Shown piece by piece: positions 1-6,194 of a stretch of DNA of 9,053 nucleotides. This DNA is from Euryarchaeota archaeon Ods04 (lineage in GTDB: Archaea; Halobacteriota; Halobacteria; Halobacteriales; Halorutilaceae), in NCBI GenBank assembly GCA_028751055.1, contig JAQZDD010000022.1, positions 1 to 9,053 on the forward strand, in the 5' to 3' direction. Numbering within the stretch: the first letter of the stretch is position 1; every line of letters starts with the position of its first letter. The position numbers and the translations under genes were made by a program. The notes beneath the pieces are model-generated. The model made no database searches. It saw only the letters and a list, made by a program, of their open reading frames with translations, and was not told the DNA's origin.

Positions 1-710
1 ACTTCCGTCTTCCGCGGAAGCGCGTCTAAGTTCGCCATCTTCTCTATCTGGCAGTACTCGCGCTCCCTTCCCGCGAGATGTGCGGGCCAGAGTTCGTCGG
101 AGTCGCCCGTCTCCTCGAAACGTCGTCCCATCTCGTCGAACGGCTTGTCGAAGCCGTATGCGTCCGTTCCGATGACACGAACCCCGTTTTCGACAAGCCA
201 GAGAGTCGCGTCGCGTCCCATTCCGGGGAACTCCGTGAGATACTCGGGTTCACCCCAGAGTTCGTCCGCGCCGGTCTGGAGGAGTACTATCTCACCCTCC
301 GTCAGTTCGTGGTCGAGTTCGTCGAGGGCGTCCTTCACGTCGTCTACGGTTATCTCGTCGCCGGCGTCAAGATGGCGCATATCGAGGACGACGGCGTCGC
401 CACAGCACCAAGAGAGCGGAACTTCGTCGATGGTGCGTGCAGGTTCGCCGCCCGACTCCGCACCGTAATGGTAGGGCGCGTCCATGTGTGTCGCCGTGTG
501 CGTTATCGCATGCACCTCCTCCCAAGCGAGTGCCTCGCCTTCGGGGAAGTCGTCCGCCTCTACGTCGTGTCCCATCGCGCGCAGATTTTCGGCGAGCCAG
601 TCGGCACCCTCGCGGTGGTTCATACGCTCTATCGTCGCAGGATTAGGTTCGCTTGCGACGCCGTCCTCGATGCCGACGCTCAGGTCGATGAGCTTAGAGT
701 TCTTGAACAT
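1..710 (-). CDS. Cyclase family protein (kynurenine formamidase-like), C-terminus cut by window edge
   Basis: The minus-strand reading frame is open from ATG at 710 to the window edge (236 residues, no stop reached). Residues 71-81 read HTATHMDAPYH, matching the metal-binding HxGTHxDxPxH signature of the cyclase/arylformamidase family (the G is A here), with candidate ligands H71, H75, D77 and H81. GTDAYGFD (181-188) and the tail around residues 210-232 (HLAGREREYCQIEKMANLDALP region) also look like this family. Members are usually about 220-260 residues, so only a short C-terminal piece is probably missing. They are cytosolic metal-dependent hydrolases acting on amides or lactones; the substrate here is unknown. 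The gene is divergent from the secreted-protein gene at 814. A decayed copy of its first codons lies at about 2276-2329. The family call is firm; the kynurenine reaction itself is not shown. Confidence 0.9.
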   Translation of the reverse strand, partial: MFKNSKLIDLSVGIEDGVASEPNPATIERMNHREGADWLAENLRAMGHDVEADDFPEGEALAWEEVHAITHTATHMDAPYHYGAESGGEPARTIDEVPLSWCCGDAVVLDMRHLDAGDEITVDDVKDALDELDHELTEGEIVLLQTGADELWGEPEYLTEFPGMGRDATLWLVENGVRVIGTDAYGFDKPFDEMGRRFEETGDSDELWPAHLAGREREYCQIEKMANLDALPRKTE

Positions 711-730
711 ACTTCGAGTTCGGAAGCGTG

Positions 731-741
731 CGACGTATAGA
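731..741 (-). promoter_or_regulatory. Candidate promoter element of the cyclase gene
   Basis: On the minus strand a TATA-like stretch (tatacg, plus-strand cgacgtata at 731-739) lies about 22-30 nt before the ATG at 710, the spacing expected for a leaderless archaeal transcript. The same 9-mer is kept at 2344-2352 upstream of the decayed cyclase copy. An alternative box is the TTATTTA-like stretch at 747-755, which would give a short leader. Confidence 0.4.
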
Positions 742-784
742 TTGTCCTAAATAACCGAGTGATATTACCTTAGACGCAGGAATA

Positions 785-792
785 TTTATTAT
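785..792 (+). promoter_or_regulatory. TATA box for the GLUG-repeat protein gene
   Basis: TTTATTAT lies 22-29 nt upstream of the ATG at 814, inside the AT-rich run 781-795. No Shine-Dalgarno match precedes the ATG. The spacing fits a leaderless transcript that begins at or very near the start codon, as is common in haloarchaea. Confidence 0.6.
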
Positions 793-813
793 AGATAGCT
801 TCGAGAGTGGCAC

Positions 814-2259
814 ATGGTTAATCAGAACTTCGCCGGAGTTGGGAAGGGATGGAAAAGTAGACTGATTGTCGGTGCGATAGCCGTACTGCTGTTGGTTTTA
901 GCGGTAGCAACTATAGGAATCCCTGCCGCGCAGGTTGCGGAGGCACCGGACTGTTCGACAGTAACGTATAACGGCGAAGGAACCGAGACAAACCCCTACG
1001 AAGTCAGCGACATAGACCAGCTACAGTGCATCGAAGAGCAGAGTCTTGACGCTAACTACGTACAGGTCTCCAACATTGACGCTTCCGACACGTCGGCGTG
1101 GAACGGCGGCGACGGATTTGAGCCGATTGGTGAGCTGAACCCGGACGGAGATACTGAGTTCACGGGAACGTTCGACGGCGGCGGAAGCACGATAACGGGG
1201 CTGACGATAGACCGCGGCGACGAGGACAACGTCGGTCTTTTCGGAGGCAACAACGGTCATATAACCACCGTCGGTCTCGAAGACGTCGAGATTACAGGCG
1301 GCGAGAGGGTCGGCGGACTTGTCGGCGGCAACGGTTTCGGTACAGTTGAGGATTCGTACGCGACAGGCGATGTCACAGGTGACCTCTCAGTCGGTGGACT
1401 CGCCGGGCAGAACTTCGGTACAGTTGAGGGTTCGTACGCGACAGGCGATGTCACGGGCGACATCAATGCCGGCGGACTTGTCGGATTCCACTCCACCGGC
1501 ATCGTGAAGGACTCGTACGCAACAGGCACCGTTACAGGCGGCTCCAACGTTGGCGGACTCATCGGGCTTAACAACAAGGAAGTTGAAGCTTCGTACTCAT
1601 CCGGGGACGTCACAGGCGAGTCCCCAGTCGGCGGACTCGTTGGAGCGAACACCAACGAAGCGACGACCGGCAAGTCGTACGCCACGGGCGATGTCGAAGG
1701 CGACTCCGTCGTCGGCGGACTCGCCGGGCAGAACATGGGGGCAGTCACGGAGTCGTACTCTACAGGCGCGGTTAACTACCGCGAAGACGATGACTTCGCT
1801 GACGACGACGATTTCGGCGATTTCGACGACGATGTAGTCGTAGAGTCGCACACGACTGACACAGTCACAGGCGACGGAGACTTAGTCGGCGGACTTATCG
1901 CGTTTAACCTCGGTTCAGTTACCGATTCGTACTGGGACACAGAGGCGACGGGACAGGACGACAGCGACGGGGGTACAGGACTAACCACGTCGGAGATGAC
2001 CGGCTCCGCGGCACCGAACAACATGGACGGCTTCGACTTCAAGGAGACGTGGGAGACAGTCACGAACCCCGACGACTATCCGGTGCTGGTGTGGGAAACA
2101 GAAGATGAGCCTGCTCCACCGAACGTCGTCGACGACTACCGCAACGAACAGGGTGACGTGGACACCGGAGGTCTACAGGACGCTATCGGTGACTTCATCG
2201 GGGGTGACATCGGCACGGGCGACCTGCAAGAAGTGATAACTGCGTTCATAGCGAACTGA
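814..2259 (+). CDS. Secreted GLUG-repeat protein with dockerin-like C-terminal module
   Basis: The protein has 481 residues. R16 and a hydrophobic segment at about 17-34, followed by an Ala-rich stretch (AAQVAEA), look like a Sec-type signal or membrane anchor. About residues 140-395 hold roughly seven or eight GLUG-type repeats (pattern VGGLVG..N.G.V..SYATGDVTG), ending in the family's usual SYWDTEATGQ...GGTGLTTSEMTG close and a following PVLVWE. Such repeats form extracellular beta-solenoid-like surface proteins; the ligand is unknown. An acidic insert (321 to about 345, rich in DDDF) interrupts the repeats. Residues 438-481 form a module with an internal 17-residue duplication, 38/44 identical to the end of the neighbouring gene at 2552. 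The start is fixed by the TATA box at 785-792. A role in surface binding or assembly is inferred, not shown. Confidence 0.88.
   Translation: MVNQNFAGVGKGWKSRLIVGAIAVLLLVLAVATIGIPAAQVAEAPDCSTVTYNGEGTETNPYEVSDIDQLQCIEEQSLDANYVQVSNIDASDTSAWNGGDGFEPIGELNPDGDTEFTGTFDGGGSTITGLTIDRGDEDNVGLFGGNNGHITTVGLEDVEITGGERVGGLVGGNGFGTVEDSYATGDVTGDLSVGGLAGQNFGTVEGSYATGDVTGDINAGGLVGFHSTGIVKDSYATGTVTGGSNVGGLIGLNNKEVEASYSSGDVTGESPVGGLVGANTNEATTGKSYATGDVEGDSVVGGLAGQNMGAVTESYSTGAVNYREDDDFADDDDFGDFDDDVVVESHTTDTVTGDGDLVGGLIAFNLGSVTDSYWDTEATGQDDSDGGTGLTTSEMTGSAAPNNMDGFDFKETWETVTNPDDYPVLVWETEDEPAPPNVVDDYRNEQGDVDTGGLQDAIGDFIGGDIGTGDLQEVITAFIAN
2125..2256 (+). repeat. Shared 44-codon C-terminal module, copy 1
   Basis: These 132 nt encode the last 44 residues of the GLUG protein. 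They match 4130-4261 at 108/132 nucleotides by hand count, with 38/44 residues identical and one identical block of 28 nt. About 12 of the 38 conserved codons differ synonymously, so the protein sequence is under constraint and the copies are not very recent. Within the module, the two helices DTGGLQDAIGDFI and GTGDLQEVITAFI repeat with period 17. Confidence 0.85.
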
Positions 2260-2275
2260 TTTTCCATCACACAAA

Positions 2276-2329
2276 GACGGCTTTCATCGATACCTACGCT
2301 CAGATTGACGAGCTTAGTGTATTGAACGT
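2276..2329 (-). pseudogene. Decayed copy of the start of the cyclase gene
   Basis: Read on the minus strand, this stretch encodes TKLVNLSVGIDE, aligning with SKLIDLSVGIED at residues 5-16 of the cyclase at 1-710. At nucleotide level 2284-2329 matches 664-710 at about 80%. The start codon equivalent at 2327-2329 is ACG instead of ATG, a 1-nt deletion follows within the first codons, and similarity fades after about 16 codons. Similarity continues upstream of the start to about 2352, including the shared cgacgtata element. Most differences in the aligned codons are synonymous or conservative, so the copy may once have been a working paralogue. It cannot be expressed as a cyclase now. Confidence 0.75.
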
Positions 2330-2417
2330 ACTTTGGTTGCGCACGACGTATATCGTCTGTACAGTTAGTCTCCGTCAGAATGTGTCGGGATGTGTAATCC
2401 TCCAAGTTACTTCGCCA

Positions 2418-2427
2418 AAAACTATAA
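2418..2427 (+). promoter_or_regulatory. Candidate TATA box for the propeller protein gene
   Basis: AACTATAAAC is the best TATA-like match upstream of 2552. Transcription would start near 2450, giving a leader of about 100 nt that contains the hairpin at 2511-2527 and the GAGG site. A weaker alternative is CTTAAACC at 2531-2538, which sits too close to the start codon for normal spacing. Confidence 0.4.
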
Positions 2428-2510
2428 ACCGGTTCGGGTTAATCAATTCCCACGTTCGAACGCGCCAAAACAGGACGACGAGTTCTCTAAATGTGGAGAG
2501 CAAGTTTCGT

Positions 2511-2527
2511 TGTCCGGCGGTCGGACA
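2511..2527 (+). other. Hairpin in the leader of the propeller protein gene
   Basis: TGTCCG and CGGACA form a perfect 6-bp stem around a 5-nt loop (GCGGT). It ends 11 nt before the GAGG ribosome-binding match (2539-2542) and 24 nt before the ATG, so it could affect translation if the transcript starts at the box near 2418. It could also be a protein-binding palindrome. Confidence 0.4.
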
Positions 2528-2551
2528 GAGCTTAAACCGAGGAAGAAGATT

Positions 2552-4264
2552 ATGACAGAGCACGAACACGACGACAGGTCAGGTATAGAGTCAGGTAGCG
2601 TAATCCGCTTTTTCTCGACGGCTGCCGTCGTAGCGGCAGTTCTGATGCTCCTGGTTACGGTAGGCATGGGAATGAGCACCGCAGCAGCACAGCCGAACGT
2701 AGTCGAGGAAATAAGCGAAACCTTCGGCGGAGATGACGAGTTCGGAGCCGACAGAGCATGGTCCGTCGTCGAGACTTCGGACGGTGGTCTCGCCTTCGCA
2801 GGAACGGAGTTCTCCTTCAGTCCGGACGGCGGTAACGGATGGCTCGTAAAGACCGACGGCAACGGAAACACCGTCATAAACGAGACGTACGGCGGCGAGA
2901 GAACCGACAGACTGTATTCGATAGCCAAGACCTCCGACGGAGGCTTCGTCATGGCTGGCGAGACTGGCTCGTTCGGCTCGGAGTTCGGGTCCGAAATATG
3001 GCTGTTGAAGACTGATGCGAACGGAGAGGTGGAGTTCAACGAAGCCTTCGGAGGCGATGAAAAAGAAGTGGCTTACTCAGTGACTGAGACCTCTGACGGG
3101 GGCTTTGCTCTGGCTGGTGAGAGAGGGTTAGGTCCAGATACCGAAGCGTTTCTAATAAAGACGGACGAGAACGGTGAAGTGGAGTTCGGTGAAACTTTCA
3201 GTGTGGGTGACGGCGACAACGGAAACAGGGCGAACTCGCTGACAGAAACGTCCGACGGCGGATTCGTGATGGCTGGCACGACAAGCTATCCCGACATCAG
3301 CGAGGGTTCCGACGTGTTTCTCATTAAGACCGACGAAGACGGAAACGAGGAGTTCACCGAGACCTACGGCGACCGCGACGAGTTCGACTTCGGCGAGGAA
3401 GTCATCGAAACATCGGACGGCGGTCTCGCCGTCGCGGGTAGTGTAAGCACGTTCGGTTCAGGTACCACCGACGCGTGGCTACTGAAGACCGACGAGAACG
3501 GAAACGAGGAGTTCAGCGATACGTACGGAGGTGAGGACGGCGACTTCGCACAGTCTGTCGTCGAACTGTCTGACGGTGGCTTCGCTCTGGCTGGTGACAC
3601 GGTAACCGGTGGCTCAGGGACACGTGACGCGTGGCTGATAAAGACCGACGGAAACGGAAATGAGGAGTTCGACGAGACGTTCAACTGGGTAGCTCTCGAC
3701 ACCGCGGAGTCGATAGTCGAAACCTCGGACAACGGTGTCGGCATGGCAGGTAGGTCTGTTACGGACGGTCCGGTCGCAGGAGACGCGTGGCTGTTGAAGC
3801 TGTCTCTCGGTGAGAGCGAAACGGAGCCTTCGAACTTCGAAGTCTCAATAGACTCCACGAACTCGCCCGTTGAAGAGGGCGATACGCTGACGGTCACCGG
3901 TACGATAGAGAACACGGGAGTGGAGTCGGATACACAGACGATAACCGCGACGGTTTCGGGTATCGGCTCGGTGACGGAGACTGTCAGCGTGGACGGTGGC
4001 GATTCGAGAACTGAGACGGTTTCGGTGCCGACAGGTATCGGAGACGCTGGAACCTACACCCTGACAGTCAGTAGCGACGACGACTCGGACACAACAGAAG
4101 TGACCGTACAATCCGACTCGGACGGGGATGTCGTTGACGACTACCGCAACGAGCAGGGTATAGTAGACACAGGCGGTCTGCAGGACGCAATAGCTGACTT
4201 CATACAGGGTAACATCGGCACGGGCGACCTGCAAGAAGTAATCAGCGCGTTCATCGCGGCGTAA
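2552..4264 (+). CDS. Secreted seven-repeat beta-propeller protein with CARDB-like and dockerin-like domains
   Basis: From ATG 2552 the protein has 570 residues. The start is chosen because GAGG lies 9 nt upstream (2539-2542) and a good signal peptide follows: a short polar head, R19, a hydrophobic core at 20-41, and a likely cut after STAAA (42-46). Seven repeats of about 45-55 residues follow, each with a core like ETSDGGFxxAG, then DAWLLKTDENGNEEF and ETYGG; seven copies suggest a seven-bladed propeller. About residues 428-519 (from NFEVSIDSTNSP) look like a CARDB-type beta-sandwich (..GTIENTG....TVSVDGGDS...). Residues 527-570 are the module shared with the gene at 814. The protein is probably exported and surface-attached, with an adhesive or binding role; no catalytic motif is visible. 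It converges with the ComB-like gene, 13 nt away. Confidence 0.88.
   Translation: MTEHEHDDRSGIESGSVIRFFSTAAVVAAVLMLLVTVGMGMSTAAAQPNVVEEISETFGGDDEFGADRAWSVVETSDGGLAFAGTEFSFSPDGGNGWLVKTDGNGNTVINETYGGERTDRLYSIAKTSDGGFVMAGETGSFGSEFGSEIWLLKTDANGEVEFNEAFGGDEKEVAYSVTETSDGGFALAGERGLGPDTEAFLIKTDENGEVEFGETFSVGDGDNGNRANSLTETSDGGFVMAGTTSYPDISEGSDVFLIKTDEDGNEEFTETYGDRDEFDFGEEVIETSDGGLAVAGSVSTFGSGTTDAWLLKTDENGNEEFSDTYGGEDGDFAQSVVELSDGGFALAGDTVTGGSGTRDAWLIKTDGNGNEEFDETFNWVALDTAESIVETSDNGVGMAGRSVTDGPVAGDAWLLKLSLGESETEPSNFEVSIDSTNSPVEEGDTLTVTGTIENTGVESDTQTITATVSGIGSVTETVSVDGGDSRTETVSVPTGIGDAGTYTLTVSSDDDSDTTEVTVQSDSDGDVVDDYRNEQGIVDTGGLQDAIADFIQGNIGTGDLQEVISAFIAA
4130..4261 (+). repeat. Shared 44-codon C-terminal module, copy 2
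   Basis: This is the second copy of the module at 2125-2256, forming the last 44 residues of the propeller protein. The six differing residues are at module positions 11, 22, 26, 28, 39 and 44. Conserved N7, G10 and D13 in the stretch YRNEQG.VD resemble a degenerate calcium-loop or dockerin-like start, followed by two LQ(D/E)(A/V)I..FI helices. Similar tails end many haloarchaeal secreted proteins. Confidence 0.85.
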
Positions 4265-4277
4265 TCCGGAGCCGTAT

Positions 4278-4964
4278 CTACCTCACAAACACGCCGTCGC
4301 GCATCCGTGGCACCGTGTCCGAACTGTTGAACTCCAGAAGAGCCTCTATCTCATGCCAGTAGCCTAAGTCGTCTATCCACGACGCCGTGCCGGAGTCGCG
4401 TATGTGCTGTTTCAGTTCCTCTGCGCGCTCTTCCGGAATCTCCTGTCCTTCCTCGCCACGTTCGAACATCTCACGTATGAGTTCCGCGCCTGCGGTGTCC
4501 TCGGGCGTTGTCTCGCCGTAACGTCCCGCGGCGACTATCCACGCGTCCCTGCCGCGCTCACGTAGAGCGTCGGCGACCGCGGCGGCGTTTACGGTGCTCC
4601 CGAAGAAGACGCCATCCTTCCTGCCTATCTTCTCGACGGCGCGCGTCCCGTTGGTCGTCATTATTCCGACGGGCTTTCTTTCCAAGTCGTGCTCGCCGAA
4701 GACCGACGGCAGAGGCGACAGGTCGAAGCCCTCGATAGGTCCGCCGCCCTGTTCGCCGACGAGTACAGCATCTTTTTCGCGTTTGAACGCGAACGCGTCC
4801 TGAACGTCGCCGAACGTCCTGACGTACTCCGCGCCCTCCTCCAAGAGGCGGACGACGGATGTCGACGAGATGATTACGTCGACCACGACGAAGTCGGCGT
4901 CGGGCACGGGTTCAGGTATCTCTTCGAGCCGCTCGACGACGTTGACTTCCGCTCCGTCGGTCAC
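4278..4964 (-). CDS. comB: ComB-family 2-phosphosulfolactate phosphatase
   Basis: The protein has 228 residues, the usual length of the ComB family. Family blocks are visible: VVVDVIISSTSVVRLLEEG (27-45), GEQGGGPIEGFDLSP (70-84), IMTTNGTRAVEK (101-112), AAGRYGETTPEDTAGAELI (146-164) and a C-terminal DTVPRMRDGVFVR. ComB hydrolyses 2-phosphosulfolactate to sulfolactate plus phosphate (Mg-dependent, cytosolic), a step in coenzyme M synthesis in methanogens. In a non-methanogen the product may serve as free sulfolactate or another sulfonate precursor, or the substrate may differ. The GTG start at 4964 is chosen because it overlaps the stop of the upstream kinase gene in GTGA and has a GGAG site about 10 nt before it. 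The frame is open further upstream, but that part is basic and Arg-rich, unlike the rest of the protein. Confidence 0.85.
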   Translation of the reverse strand: MTDGAEVNVVERLEEIPEPVPDADFVVVDVIISSTSVVRLLEEGAEYVRTFGDVQDAFAFKREKDAVLVGEQGGGPIEGFDLSPLPSVFGEHDLERKPVGIMTTNGTRAVEKIGRKDGVFFGSTVNAAAVADALRERGRDAWIVAAGRYGETTPEDTAGAELIREMFERGEEGQEIPEERAEELKQHIRDSGTASWIDDLGYWHEIEALLEFNSSDTVPRMRDGVFVR

Positions 4965-6019
4965 AGCGGGAACTCTCCTTCGATTACGTCGACAGCCTGT
5001 TCGGCTAATAGTGGGACGCCTTCCTCCATCATGGCGTAGAAACTGCTGTCGCTGTGTCCCATAAGATAACGCGCGTAGAACATCTCGCCGAGAGCGCACA
5101 TCTTGTAGACGGCGAGCGTCCTGTAGAACCTCAGGTCGGTCACGTCGATACCAGTCGTCTCGACGTACCTGTCGACCATCTCCTCGCGCGTCAGGTAGTC
5201 GTCGTTCCTGAGGTAGTTGGAGCCGAACGTCTGCATCACCTTCGACTCAGGGTCTTTTTCGTCCATCCAGAAGAACAGGAGCCATCCCAAGTCGCAGAGA
5301 GGGTCGCCTAAGGTGCACATCTCCCAGTCTAGAACACCCGCGATACGTGGCTCGTCGTCGGGCGCGTATATCACGTTGTCCAGCTTGTAGTCGCCGTGCA
5401 CCAGCGTCTGTTCGTGCTCCTGCGGCGCGTTTTCGTCGAGCCAGTCGCCGACGCGGTGCAGGTCGGGAACCTCGCGTTCCTTCTCCGTCTCGTCGAAAGC
5501 CCAGTCCAACTGCTTCGTCCACCGGTCGACCTGTCTCTGTGTGTAGCCCTCGGGACGCCCGAACTCCCCGAGTCCTACATCCTCGTAGTCAACGCTGTGT
5601 ATCTGTGCGAGAACGTCGACGAGTTCCTCGCTGACGCCCTTCCTTCCTTCCGGATTTGCGAAACGTTCGGGTTCGCTGTAACGTATCACGTCGCCTTCGA
5701 GACGTTCCATGACGTAGAAGTCGCAGCCGATTACGTCGTGGTCGTCGCACGCCGCGACCGTGCGCGGTACCGGAACGTCGGTGTCCTGTAGCGCGTCGAT
5801 AGCCGAGTACTCCCTCAGAACGTCGTGTGCCGTGTCCGCGGTCGCACCGGGCGGCGGTCGGCGCACCACGAGTTCGTGGTCGCCCCAGTTGACGAACAGA
5901 GTCTCGTTCGAGTGCCCTTGGTCGTGTCTCTCGACCTCGAAAGTCTCCTCCTCTCCGAGATGACTGGCGAGGAACGTCCTAAGTCCTTCCTCGTCGACGA
6001 GTTCTTGTGCTTCTGGCAT
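4961..6019 (-). CDS. Phosphotransferase family protein (APH fold, ACAD10/11-like)
   Basis: The protein has 352 residues with an aminoglycoside-phosphotransferase/choline-kinase fold. VVRRPPPG (51-58) is the nucleotide-binding strand region, GxDFYVMERLEGDVI (98-112) the hinge, HGDYKLDN (208-215) the catalytic loop with D210, and GVLDWEMCTLGDPLCDLGWLL (228-248) the metal-binding DWE segment. These match the ACAD10/ACAD11-type kinases linked to 4-hydroxy acid or acyl-CoA catabolism in other organisms rather than true antibiotic-resistance kinases. The substrate is not known. The ATG at 6019 is preferred because AGGAG lies 8 nt before it; an in-frame GTG at 6097 would add 26 unremarkable residues and lies inside a repeat. 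The gene overlaps comB by 4 nt, so both are probably co-transcribed and translationally coupled. Confidence 0.88.
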   Translation of the reverse strand: MPEAQELVDEEGLRTFLASHLGEEETFEVERHDQGHSNETLFVNWGDHELVVRRPPPGATADTAHDVLREYSAIDALQDTDVPVPRTVAACDDHDVIGCDFYVMERLEGDVIRYSEPERFANPEGRKGVSEELVDVLAQIHSVDYEDVGLGEFGRPEGYTQRQVDRWTKQLDWAFDETEKEREVPDLHRVGDWLDENAPQEHEQTLVHGDYKLDNVIYAPDDEPRIAGVLDWEMCTLGDPLCDLGWLLFFWMDEKDPESKVMQTFGSNYLRNDDYLTREEMVDRYVETTGIDVTDLRFYRTLAVYKMCALGEMFYARYLMGHSDSSFYAMMEEGVPLLAEQAVDVIEGEFPL

Positions 6020-6027
6020 TCTGTAGT

Positions 6028-6032
6028 CTCCT
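6028..6032 (-). promoter_or_regulatory. Ribosome binding site that decides the kinase start
   Basis: On the minus strand AGGAG lies 8 nt before the ATG at 6019. It supports that codon over the in-frame GTG at 6097, which has no comparable site. Confidence 0.55.
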
Positions 6033-6083
6033 GCCTTAGTTTGGACTCCCTCTCCAATCAATCTAACCCCTCGCACGCTCTGT

Positions 6084-6132
6084 CGTGTATCGTCCACTAA
6101 GATGTACCCGTGCGTCGTCCACTAAGGTGTAC
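6084..6132. repeat. Two 24-nt direct repeats in a divergent promoter region
   Basis: The 24-mers at 6084-6107 and 6109-6132 share 21/24 bases with a 25-nt period. Their common core is TCGTCCACTAAG followed by RTGTAC. They lie between the kinase-comB pair (minus) and the TauE/SafE gene (plus), about 60 nt from either start. The position and near-two-and-a-half-turn spacing suggest tandem binding sites for a regulator. They are not part of a coding region. Confidence 0.65.
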
Positions 6133-6163
6133 TCCATCAATATTGTCCGGTTATCCCAACGCT

Positions 6164-6170
6164 GTTATAG
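6164..6170 (+). promoter_or_regulatory. TATA-like box for the TauE/SafE gene
   Basis: GTTATAG lies 25-31 nt before the ATG at 6195, and no Shine-Dalgarno match precedes the ATG. This fits a leaderless transcript. Confidence 0.5.
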
Positions 6171-6194
6171 TTCGGAGACGTACCCCGACCTGAG

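Larger units (their letters stand above)
2353..2551. other. Intergenic leader region before the propeller protein gene
   Basis: No gene is supported here. The stretch contains a TATA-like box at 2418-2427, a perfect 10-bp palindrome CGTTCGAACG at 2453-2462, a small hairpin at 2511-2527 and a GAGG ribosome-binding match at 2539-2542. In-frame codons run upstream of 2552 to an ATG at 2390, but that extension does not look like protein and would place a long hydrophilic segment before the signal peptide. Confidence 0.6.

Noticed and set aside
78..740. Plus-strand ORF of 220 codons
   Set aside because: It is antisense to the cyclase gene, whose metal-binding motif and family blocks are clear on the minus strand.
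1257..1748. Minus-strand ORF of 163 codons rich in Ser, Pro and Thr
   Set aside because: It is the shadow of the GLUG repeats; its apparent repeats mirror the plus-strand repeats.
1300..1960. CRISPR-like or tandem DNA repeats
   Set aside because: The repeats are in frame and vary at codon level as protein-coding GLUG units, without uniform repeats and spacers. The same applies to the propeller repeats at 2760-3780.
2433..2443. GGGTTAATCA resembling the first codons of the gene at 814 (ATGGTTAATCA), perhaps a dead start
   Set aside because: Only about nine bases match and the flanks do not align well, so chance is likely despite the nearby duplication.
2390..2551. Upstream in-frame start for the propeller protein
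   Set aside because: The extra 54 residues have no recognisable feature and would bury the signal peptide; ATG 2552 has a ribosome-binding match and begins a proper signal sequence.
4965..5099. Longer N-terminus for the ComB-like protein
   Set aside because: It would overlap the kinase gene by over 130 nt and is basic and Arg-rich, typical of an out-of-frame reading; the GTGA overlap gives the expected family length.
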